Assembly: GCA_030705945.1 (NCBI GenBank)
Contig: JAUZPS010000023.1
Location: 1-20,520, forward strand
Length of the DNA: 20,520 bases
Origin: Bacillota bacterium
Lineage (GTDB): Bacteria; Bacillota; Clostridia; Acetivibrionales; DSM-2933
Direction of reading: 5' to 3'
Under the pieces are notes generated by a model, which was not told the DNA's origin, made no database searches, and saw nothing but the letters and a program-made list of their open reading frames with translations. Within the stretch, counting starts at the first letter, position 1; each line of letters begins with the position of its first letter. Below are positions 14,477 through 20,520 of this stretch, piece after piece. The translations under genes and the position numbers were made by a program.

Positions 14477-15783
14477 ATACAATAATTGTTAACGTTATAT
14501 TCGAGACAATAAACTTTTTTATCGTTTCATTATTTTTTACATACCTGAGTAAAAAAAATATTTCTAAAAAATACCTAATAATTAGCCTGTTTTATGGTTT
14601 GTCAGAAACATTGTTAAATTGGTTCCTTGATACTTATTTGCCTGACTTAGTAATGATTAAGCCTTTCATATCCTTAATGTTGCAGGTCTTCTTTATTAGC
14701 TTTACAGTCAAAATACCATATTTATTATCATTCAAATACTTGGTTGCTATAGATTTGTTGCTTGGATTTTCAAATGTAATAACTATTATAATTTTTAAAA
14801 TTCAGAATATTCCAATTAATCTTACTGAGATAGCAAAGCATGTTATTTATGTTATTTATGGTGATATTATCAATACAATATGTTTGTTTTTTATAGTCTT
14901 TATCATTTATAAAAAGAATAAAGAAATAGTCAATCTATCGGGCAAGATGAAAAGAGCGCCCTTAGCTATAATAGGGTTTACGTTTTTAATGTTGTCGGCA
15001 AATTTGAGTATATACTTTTTTTTCTTAAGAAAATACAGCATTCCCGTTTGGTTTATTATTTCAGTGACAGTAATCATCTGCGCTTACTTCATAGCAATAC
15101 TTATTTTGACTAAGAAATTTTATTATTTTAGCATTAAAGAGAATGAACTTCTGCAACAGGAGTTTTATAATAATATACTAAAAAGTACTCTGCAACCTTT
15201 AAAAAGATATAAACATGATTTTAATAACAACATCTCTGTAATGAATATGATGCTTCTGACAAAAAAATATAAAGAACTTGAAGACTATATGAATCAGTTG
15301 ATCAAATTCAGCAGGTCAACGAACACTGAAATAACAATGCTCGATATTAATAATGCTGCGTTGCATGGTTTAATATCATCAAAGCTTAAGTACGCTGAAC
15401 AAAATAATATTAATCTGGATTTGATAGTAATAGGGGAGATATCCGATATTAAAAGCATTAAAATGATGGATCTTTGCGAAGTTTTGGGAATAATTCTGGA
15501 TAACGCAATTGAAGCTTCGAGAACAGGTGATGATGTTACTTTTTATATTGAACAATCAGATTCATATACAAAGTTTAAAATTGAAAATTATTTTTATGGC
15601 GAAATTGGGGTATTCAGCCAGATAAGAAGTGGAAATTATTCTTCTAAGGGCGGGGATCATGGAAATGGTTTAAGAATTGTTAAAAATATAATTAAAGATT
15701 ATAAAAATATTGATTTTGACATTGGTTTAAACCCAGAAAATAAATTATTTCATGTAGAAATAGTTAATCATATTATAAAATAG
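14473..15783 (+). CDS. agrC-like: GHKL-type sensor histidine kinase (AgrC-like)
   Basis: 436 residues. Residues 1-215 contain about six membrane helices, the peptide-sensing part in AgrC-type receptors. A helical linker leads to the phosphoacceptor H248 in YKHDFNNNISVMN, the HPK10-type H-box. The N-box is LDNAIEAS (N344) and the G-box is GGDHGNGLRIVK (about 393-404), giving a GHKL ATPase fold. The start overlaps the regulator stop by four bases, with AAGGAG seven bases before it. Predicted to detect the cyclic peptide made by the convergent agrB-agrD genes and phosphorylate the LytTR regulator. No terminator of classic type follows; the palindromic element at 15800-15937 may serve. Confidence 0.9.
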   Translation: MNTIIVNVIFETINFFIVSLFFTYLSKKNISKKYLIISLFYGLSETLLNWFLDTYLPDLVMIKPFISLMLQVFFISFTVKIPYLLSFKYLVAIDLLLGFSNVITIIIFKIQNIPINLTEIAKHVIYVIYGDIINTICLFFIVFIIYKKNKEIVNLSGKMKRAPLAIIGFTFLMLSANLSIYFFFLRKYSIPVWFIISVTVIICAYFIAILILTKKFYYFSIKENELLQQEFYNNILKSTLQPLKRYKHDFNNNISVMNMMLLTKKYKELEDYMNQLIKFSRSTNTEITMLDINNAALHGLISSKLKYAEQNNINLDLIVIGEISDIKSIKMMDLCEVLGIILDNAIEASRTGDDVTFYIEQSDSYTKFKIENYFYGEIGVFSQIRSGNYSSKGGDHGNGLRIVKNIIKDYKNIDFDIGLNPENKLFHVEIVNHIIK

Positions 15784-15799
15784 TTTGTTATATGGTTTG

Positions 15800-15937
15800 T
15801 TACTCAACTTTCCCACATCATTATTATTCTTGCAGCCATATTATAGCAAGCATTCGCTTATCAAGTTTATATTCAAATGTAATTGAAATTATGGTCCGTT
15901 TTATGGCTGCTTAATTTGAAGTGGGAAAGCTGAGTAA
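15800..15937. repeat. Family D palindromic element, full copy
   Basis: 138 bp bounded by inverted repeats TTACTCAACTTTCCCAC and GTGGGAAAGCTGAGTAA (16 of 17 match). Inner inverted repeats are GCAGCCATA and TATGGCTGC. The right part (ATGGCTGCTTAATTTGAAG) is shared with 11303-11321. It lies in the gap where the kinase and agrD genes converge. Confidence 0.7.
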
Positions 15938-16035
15938 GGGTGTTTCAAAAAATTCCTTGTTCAAGTTTATATGATGAAAACCCATTGTATCAAGTTTTTG
16001 AAACGACCAGTTGCTAAGTTTTTTTGATACTACCT
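15936..16035 (+). repeat. Family A palindromic element, full copy
   Basis: AAGGGTGTTTCAAAAAATTC to TGATACTACC, the best-preserved copy. Near-identical stretches occur at 5468-5564, and inverted at 11335-11434. It touches the family D element, as the copy at 11335 does, but in the opposite orientation relative to D. Confidence 0.75.
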
Positions 16036-16079
16036 AATTAACTTTAAAGTTTCCCCTCGAAATCATTTTTAATATAGTC

Positions 16080-16208
16080 TTATTTTTTTATTAATATTTT
16101 TGGACAATTAGGTTGTTTGAAGACCCACATTGTGCTGAAGTTTGAACTCTTTTCGGATACAAGTTTTGCGCTGTCTTTGATAAGCGTGAGAATTATTTTC
16201 TTACTCAT
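16080..16208 (-). CDS. agrD-like: AgrD-like autoinducing peptide precursor with Thr at the usual Cys position
   Basis: A 42-codon gene starting four bases after the agrB stop, with GGAAAGGA upstream of its ATG. The N-terminus (MSKKIILTLIKDSAKLV) is a short amphipathic, Lys-capped helix, as in AgrD. The core SNFSTMWVF is followed by KQPNCPKIL, which fits the conserved PxxPxxL cleavage tail (P33, P36, L39). In known AgrD peptides the ring Cys lies seven residues before the first Pro of that tail; here this is Thr26, preceded by Ser25, and the only Cys (35) is inside the tail. So the product should be a lactone closed through Thr or Ser rather than a thiolactone, or an unusual precursor. Size, position and motif make the AgrD call strong; the ring chemistry is inference. 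Confidence 0.8.
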   Translation of the reverse strand: MSKKIILTLIKDSAKLVSEKSSNFSTMWVFKQPNCPKILIKK

Positions 16209-16212
16209 AAAA

Positions 16213-16809
16213 TCAATTCCTTTCCATACTAAAACTTGATTTGAACAATTTATATGCGGCCGGGCGCATCAATATGGTTTCAGCAAATATAGTGAAGATA
16301 ATGAAACCTGAAAATGGCGAATTAATGAAAATAGAAAAGATAATTAAAATAATAACTGCAAAAAGCCCAATTTTTCTTAAATGTTTTCTCTGAATTTCAG
16401 AAACTATAGGCTTTTCTTGAGTGTCCGCCGGAGCGTACTTCTTTATTGTGGAGATAACATAAGGCAATATTGATACAGTAATAATAATACATTGAAGCTT
16501 AGTAGTAACTTTACCCAATAGAACTATCAAAAAAATTGTTGATAAGTATGATATAAAGCATCCTATATGAGTTTTTGCGTGCACGCCACCCAAAAAATTC
16601 CTTAGTACTCCAAACGTAACAATAACAAAGATAGAATAGTAAAGAAAACCAATTGAGTTCATTATAATGAGCGTTAACAATAGCTTTGAGGTTTCTGAGA
16701 TTATCAAATGAAAGCCATACTCAATTATTTCAATTTCTTCCTCCTCGATAAATATATTTTGAGCTAGCTTTTTAGTAAGCAGTTTACATAGTCTTTCCAA
16801 GCTAAACAT
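16213..16809 (-). CDS. agrB-like: AgrB-like accessory gene regulator protease
   Basis: A 198-residue membrane protease that processes and cyclises AgrD peptides. It has an acidic N-terminal region (EEEEIEI) followed by several membrane helices. The AgrB signature RNFLGGVHAKTHIGCFISY carries the catalytic His and Cys (residues 77 and 84 from the chosen start), and a later loop reads YAPADTQEKPI, also typical. ATG 16809 is chosen because AGGTGA lies seven bases upstream; a TTG two codons earlier is too close to that RBS. agrD follows four bases after the stop, a tight operon. The kinase and regulator genes lie downstream on the opposite strand, unlike the single agrBDCA operon of staphylococci. 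Confidence 0.92.
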   Translation of the reverse strand: MFSLERLCKLLTKKLAQNIFIEEEEIEIIEYGFHLIISETSKLLLTLIIMNSIGFLYYSIFVIVTFGVLRNFLGGVHAKTHIGCFISYLSTIFLIVLLGKVTTKLQCIIITVSILPYVISTIKKYAPADTQEKPIVSEIQRKHLRKIGLFAVIILIIFSIFINSPFSGFIIFTIFAETILMRPAAYKLFKSSFSMERN

Positions 16810-16828
16810 AATCAAATCACCTTTTGCG

Positions 16829-16871
16829 GTATCAAAATTTAAAGTGTTAACAAGAAATTTTTTGAAACGCC
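16829..16871 (-). repeat. Family A element, internally deleted relic
   Basis: GGTATCAAAATTTAAAG at one end and CAAGAAATTTTTTGAAACGC at the other match the two ends of the reverse-oriented family A element, with the middle (about 55 bases) missing. It lies 20 bases upstream of the agrB start, in its likely promoter or leader. Confidence 0.5.
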
Positions 16872-17098
16872 TTTTATTAAATTCTAACTCGGAAATTGCT
16901 CAAAAAGCTGTTATGCCAATGAGATACTCATATAGCGGCTGAAATTTTAAAAATATTAATTTTAAGTCAAATATCTGCATTTCGTGACCTTGATTAATTT
17001 ATAAATAAAGGTTGATTTATAATAAAAAATACAGTAATAAATATAATTATTTTTTAGATTTTTCTATGTTCAAAAAGCATTTATTGGAGGGAAATACA

Positions 17099-17344
17099 AT
17101 GAGTACCGTTTCTGTAGAAAAAATTGAAGAATTAGAATACTATTTTAAGAAAAATGGATTATGGGATATTATTATTTACAATGAAATCAGTTATAGGGAT
17201 TTACTAGGGTTACTTAAAGGGATGCATAAGGAAAATGAGAAATTAAAAACTCAATTGGACAAATTGACCGGCATTTGCAAATATAAATCCAAGGTCCTAG
17301 AGATAATTAATGATTTAACGAATAATAAGAATAATTGGGAATAG
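17099..17344 (+). CDS. Small coiled-coil protein, unknown function
   Basis: 81 residues, charged and soluble. Residues 5-50 alternate hydrophobic and acidic residues (VEKIEELEYYFKKNGLW, ISYRDLLGLLKGMHKENEKL) and the second half (ENEKLKTQLDKLTGI) reads as a coiled coil. There is one Cys (CKYKSK) and an Asn-rich tail. The start is ATG 17099, with GGAGGG seven bases upstream; an in-frame ATG at 17012 lacks an RBS. It is preceded by agrB on the other strand and followed by a long inverted repeat. I recognise no family. It could be a small regulator or dimeric adaptor, but that is a guess from shape only. Confidence 0.65.
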   Translation: MSTVSVEKIEELEYYFKKNGLWDIIIYNEISYRDLLGLLKGMHKENEKLKTQLDKLTGICKYKSKVLEIINDLTNNKNNWE

Positions 17345-17364
17345 GAAGAGAAGGGTATATTATC

Positions 17365-17485
17365 AGTGACTATTTTAACCTACGCAAGTTATATTAAAAT
17401 CGCAAAATTACTAACGCTTTTACGGTATTTTTTGAAAGATAAAGTAAAAGATTAATTGATTTTTTATTTGGGTAAAATAGTCACT
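17365..17485. repeat. Inverted-repeat element enclosing a decayed family B copy (copy 4)
   Basis: AGTGACTATTTTAACC (17365-17380) and GGGTAAAATAGTCACT (17470-17485) match at 15 of 16 positions as inverted repeats. Between them, TCGCAAAATTACTAACGC, then AAAGTAAAAGATTAATTG resemble the family B element in reverse orientation. The whole could fold into a long hairpin 20 bases past the small coiled-coil gene and act as its terminator. Confidence 0.55.
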
Positions 17486-17549
17486 ATAATATTCCAGATA
17501 TTAAATGTATTTAGACAGAATGCGTTAAATAAGCTTGTGTTCTTAAGGC

Positions 17550-18302
17550 TTATTTCTCTGAATATATTTTTTCAATAAGATCCGGAAGATACTTAAATAT
17601 TTCTAAAACACCTATATTACCAGCCGCATTTGCCGCATTAACAGCAGCATCGATTGCGACCTCCCATTCTGCCGCATTACTTGAATGCTTTTGTAATATT
17701 TCCTTCCAAGTCAGTTTAGGCATATAATTCCAACCTCCTTCATTTCCATAAGAAACATTTATATCACAATTAATTCCTGCAACCAAAACACCGTTTTTCA
17801 TCTGATATATATTGGCGTATTTTGAAAGCTGGCCTTTTGACCATGCATAAGTTTGCCAGAAATTGGAGCATGCTTTCCTGTTAGCCATTTCCTCAATAAC
17901 GTCAAAACTTCCATAAACGCCGATTTTATACCCCTGAAGTTCTATAGCGGCAGCCTTCAGATACGCTTCGATTGAATCATAATCCTTGCTATCCGCGTCA
18001 TAATCAACGGCAAAATAAATACAGCTTCCTTTAGGTTGATTCACAATTTCTGCTTCTGCTTTTGCATCCTTACCATCTATACTTCCAATCGATGCTCCAT
18101 ATTTTGCTCTGTCAGCTGTTGTTTCGAAGACAGATATAATTTTGATACCATATTTTGTTAACACGTCAACCTCGCTAGGAATAAGTCTTTTCCAAGAAAA
18201 CTTCGCTGGCGCAAGATACCTGCACACAAATTGATAACCAGAATCCTTTAGTGCTTTTCCAATATTTTCAGTTATAGTGTTTGTGCAATCAATACCGTTC
18301 AA
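17550..18302 (-). CDS. DUF1906 (Rv2525c-like, glycoside hydrolase-like) domain protein
   Basis: 250 residues. The domain covers about residues 2-200: NGIDCTNTITENIGKAL at the start, FVCRYLAP, GIKIISVFETT, CIYFAVDYDAD (D100 and D102), GYKIGVYGS and FWQTYAW. These are the strands of a TIM barrel related to GH25 lysozymes, and the family is thought to act on cell-wall or surface glycans. No signal peptide is seen, which is common in the family in Firmicutes. The last 50 residues (TWKEILQKHSSNAAEWEVA and an Ala/Asn-rich helix) are an extra helical tail. TTG 18302 is preferred because AAGGAG is ten bases upstream; GTG 18311 has only one base between it and that RBS. It is monocistronic. Confidence 0.8.
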   Translation of the reverse strand: MNGIDCTNTITENIGKALKDSGYQFVCRYLAPAKFSWKRLIPSEVDVLTKYGIKIISVFETTADRAKYGASIGSIDGKDAKAEAEIVNQPKGSCIYFAVDYDADSKDYDSIEAYLKAAAIELQGYKIGVYGSFDVIEEMANRKACSNFWQTYAWSKGQLSKYANIYQMKNGVLVAGINCDINVSYGNEGGWNYMPKLTWKEILQKHSSNAAEWEVAIDAAVNAANAAGNIGVLEIFKYLPDLIEKIYSEK

Positions 18303-18422
18303 TAATACCACGCTCCTTATGTCTACTGGTATGCGCTGTCATATCAGCCATAAAGCCTTACCTTGTATATATTATGTAACATAGATAGAAATTGACTCAA
18401 GTTTGAAAACATACTATATAGA

Positions 18423-18527
18423 TATATAAAAAGCAATTAATCTTTTACATTTGCCTATCGCAAAATAACGTTAAAGCGTTCGTTATTTTGCTCCGTCAAA
18501 TGTAAGATTAATAGTGCTTTTTATATA
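18423..18527. repeat. Family B palindromic element, copy 2 (identical to copy 1)
   Basis: Identical over all 105 bases to 2236-2340, including both TATATA ends and the unpaired core. The flanking DNA is unrelated, which defines the element borders. Two decayed relatives lie at 9808 and within 17365-17485. Confidence 0.85.
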
Positions 18528-18546
18528 GTAAACATAATGCATATAT

Positions 18547-18630
18547 ATAAGTTACGAAAAAGATTTTACATTAAAAATGCAGTTAATACGTCTGCATTTT
18601 ACTATCAAAGCTGAACTTTTCGCAACTTAT
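18547..18630. repeat. Family C palindromic element, full copy
   Basis: 84 bp with terminal inverted repeats ATAAGTTACGAAAA and TTTTCGCAACTTAT (one mismatch) and an inner stem AAAATGCAG / CTGCATTTT around TTAATACGT. Truncated copies are at 11200-11241 and 13551-13612. It lies 19 bases from the family B copy. Confidence 0.75.
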
Positions 18631-18781
18631 GAATCAAGGTATATATTTTGCAATATAAAAAATGGATGTAAAATGTTTATTGCAAAATAAATAGTTGAAA
18701 AAAATAAAATATTAATGAAAATAATGCGCCCCTTGAAAATAAAACGTTTTTAAATTACAATAAATTCCGGAGGCGGATTAT

Positions 18782-20520
18782 ATGAAAGTTGGATTTTGCG
18801 GAGGCGCGGCTGAGGTCGGAGCCAGCTGTATAATGCTTAATTTGGATGGAAAAAATATCATTTTAGACTGCGGAATGAGAATAGGCAGCTCAAAAGAATA
18901 CCTTCCTGATCTTGGAATGATTCAGGAAAACGGCGGCGTTCATGCTATAGTCATAAGCCATGCCCACATGGATCACACGGGCAGTCTTCCTGTCCTTAGC
19001 AGAGAATATCCCGAAGCAAAAATATACATGACTCACGCAACAAAAGATCTTGTTCGCGTGTTATTGTATGACAGTCTTAAAATCATGGAATATCGTGAAG
19101 CTGAAATTCCCGTTTTTGCTGAAGTTCATGTTAAAAATATGTTGGACAGGATAATATGTTTTTCGCCTGGGTTTACTTTCCATCCTATGGATAATGATAT
19201 TTCGGTTACTTTTTATAATGCAGGCCATGTAGCCGGGGCTGCCGCTATTTATATATGCGGCAAGGAAGGCGCTTTTTTCTACAGCGGCGACTTTTCCCTT
19301 CAGCCTCAAAAAACAGTTGAAAAAGCTTCCTTTCCAAAACTTCGCCCCGATGTTGCGGTAATTGAATCCACCTACGGGGACAAGCTTCACTCCAGCAGGG
19401 AGACAGAAGAGAAAAAACTGGTTGAAAAGGTTGGAGAAATTATAAATTCAGGTAAAAAAATATTAATTCCCGCCTTTGCGTTAGGAAGAGCTCAAGAGAT
19501 AATTCTTATACTAAAATCTGCAATAAACAAGGGTATTCTTCCTCCCTTCAAAATTTATACGGATGGTATGGTTAATGATATATGTCGTGTGTATAAACAA
19601 AATCCAAATTATTTAAAAAGCCAGCTTTCCAAAAAAGCATTAAAGGGAGTAGATATTTTTTTTGATGATAACATAATGGCAGTGACAGGCAAGCAGCCTC
19701 AGCGAGAGGAAATAATTAATTCAAAGGAACCCTGCTGTATAATTGCCAGTTCAGGAATGCTGACAGGAGGTTCAAGTCAGTGGTATGCTCAGAAACTTGC
19801 TCTTGACGAAGGAAATTTCATAGCTTTAACAGGTTACCAGGATGAAGAATCGCCAGGCAGACAGCTTCTTGAACTCTCCGATAATCCCGATGATACGGAT
19901 AGAGTTCTAAAACTTGGCGAGTTAACTGTACCGGTTAAATGCGGAATCGGCAAATTCGGGCTCTCAGCTCATGCTGATAAAACAGGCATTATTTCACTTA
20001 CGCACTCTTTAAGCGCAAAAAAAGTATTTTACATACACGGAAATACCGATGTTATTCACAATCTGGCTAACGAGGTTCAAAAAGAATACCGTGGGCAAAT
20101 ATTTGCTCCTTCAAACGGTGATTTATTTGATATTAGCTTGAATAACCCCAGAAAACAGCTCGTTAGAAATGAGCTTAATCATATAAATAAAGTTCAAAAG
20201 CTTACTCAAGAAAATATTAATGAACTATGGCATTTTATAATAAATACTTATGGTAAGGATAGAGCATTCACAGTCGAGGAACTCTTATTTATATGGTCTG
20301 GATCCCATGCTTTTAATGAAGATGATCTCAAGGAAGCAATTATCCTTGTGAATTCAACCCCATACTTTGAACCTGAATTGAAGCGCCCCTTTATGTTTCA
20401 CGCAATCAATGAAGAAGCGCTAATGTCATTTGAGAAAAATGGCCCTATGGAAGTAAATGCTATGCTGTCACTTATTGATTCACATTTTCCAAAAGAAGCC
20501 GGCATTTACAAGAAAGGCGC
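18782..20520 (+). CDS. Metallo-beta-lactamase / beta-CASP ribonuclease-like protein (RNase J/CPSF type), 3' end outside the window
   Basis: 579 codons are visible and open to the window edge. The N-terminal metallo-beta-lactamase domain has SHAHMDHTG (H60, H62, D64, H65), GHVAGAA and FYSGDFS. The beta-CASP part has ESTYGDKLH, PAFALGRAQE and SSGMLTGGSS, and the RNA-specificity motif SAHAD near residue 398 completes the set. These features fit a zinc-dependent ribonuclease of the CPSF73/Ysh1-like group in clostridia. After about residue 440 an additional region (IYTDGMV-independent, ending at LSLIDSHFPKEAGIYKKGA) is not part of the catalytic core and runs out of the window. GGAGG lies eight bases before the ATG. 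It is divergent from the DUF1906 gene and more GC-rich than its neighbours, as expected of a conserved housekeeping gene. Confidence 0.9.
   Translation, partial: MKVGFCGGAAEVGASCIMLNLDGKNIILDCGMRIGSSKEYLPDLGMIQENGGVHAIVISHAHMDHTGSLPVLSREYPEAKIYMTHATKDLVRVLLYDSLKIMEYREAEIPVFAEVHVKNMLDRIICFSPGFTFHPMDNDISVTFYNAGHVAGAAAIYICGKEGAFFYSGDFSLQPQKTVEKASFPKLRPDVAVIESTYGDKLHSSRETEEKKLVEKVGEIINSGKKILIPAFALGRAQEIILILKSAINKGILPPFKIYTDGMVNDICRVYKQNPNYLKSQLSKKALKGVDIFFDDNIMAVTGKQPQREEIINSKEPCCIIASSGMLTGGSSQWYAQKLALDEGNFIALTGYQDEESPGRQLLELSDNPDDTDRVLKLGELTVPVKCGIGKFGLSAHADKTGIISLTHSLSAKKVFYIHGNTDVIHNLANEVQKEYRGQIFAPSNGDLFDISLNNPRKQLVRNELNHINKVQKLTQENINELWHFIINTYGKDRAFTVEELLFIWSGSHAFNEDDLKEAIILVNSTPYFEPELKRPFMFHAINEEALMSFEKNGPMEVNAMLSLIDSHFPKEAGIYKKG

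Larger units (their letters stand above)
18303..18781. other. Intergenic region with two palindromic elements before the beta-CASP gene
   Basis: Divergent gap of about 480 bases. Family B (18423-18527) and family C (18547-18630) elements occupy nearly half of it. The last 150 bases must hold the promoter of the downstream gene; TTGAAA and A/T-rich -10-like hexamers occur after 18690, but none is well spaced. A strong RBS (CGGAGG) precedes 18782. Confidence 0.5.

Noticed and set aside
16829..16871. TTAACA-containing stretch before agrB as a regulator binding site
   Set aside because: The sequence is better explained as an internally deleted family A element, and no direct-repeat partner is present.

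Overview
The window looks like chromosome from a low-GC, cellulose-degrading anaerobic clostridium of the cellulosome-making group (Acetivibrio / Pseudobacteroides cellulosolvens-like). The reasons are AT-rich intergenic DNA, strong GGAGG-type ribosome binding sites, two secreted proteins with dockerin domains and Thr/Pro linkers, and an Agr-type peptide quorum-sensing locus. The species call is inference from family resemblance.

Layout: 1-228 is the 3' end of an unrecognised gene. 824-2137 (+) encodes a secreted GH62 arabinofuranosidase with a C-terminal dockerin. 2254-2550 may be a gene remnant disrupted by a palindromic element. 2722-9568 (-) is a three-gene cell-envelope polysaccharide cluster. 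Its first gene is a 1330-residue fusion of membrane region, GH18-like domain, NodB deacetylase and processive GT2. It is followed by an acyltransferase-3 membrane protein and a polytopic GT-C/DUF6020-like membrane protein. Together they resemble the division of labour of Ica/Pga poly-N-acetylglucosamine systems. 10276-11193 (+) is a membrane-anchored parvulin-type foldase. 11437-11610 (-) is a tiny membrane protein. 11716-13320 (-) is a secreted protein with an X-module/type II dockerin near its N-terminus, a CBM-like domain and two copies of an unrecognised ~72-residue module.

13730-16809 is a complete agr-like quorum-sensing locus in two converging halves. A LytTR response regulator and a GHKL histidine kinase lie on +, and agrB plus a short agrD lie on -. 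The agrD gene (16080-16208) is 42 codons long and is read here directly from the sequence. Its product has the usual PxxPxxL tail, but Thr where the ring-forming Cys normally sits. Further right are a small coiled-coil protein (17099-17344, +), a DUF1906 glycoside-hydrolase-like protein (17550-18302, -) and the 5' part of an RNase J/CPSF-like metallo-beta-lactamase/beta-CASP gene running off the end (18782-20520, +).

Nearly every longer gap carries small palindromic, MITE-like elements. I sort them into four families (A-D) with at least 14 full or decayed copies. One pair (2236-2340 and 18423-18527) is identical over 105 bp, so that family was probably mobile recently. No tRNA, rRNA, CRISPR array, transposase or recognisable riboswitch was seen.
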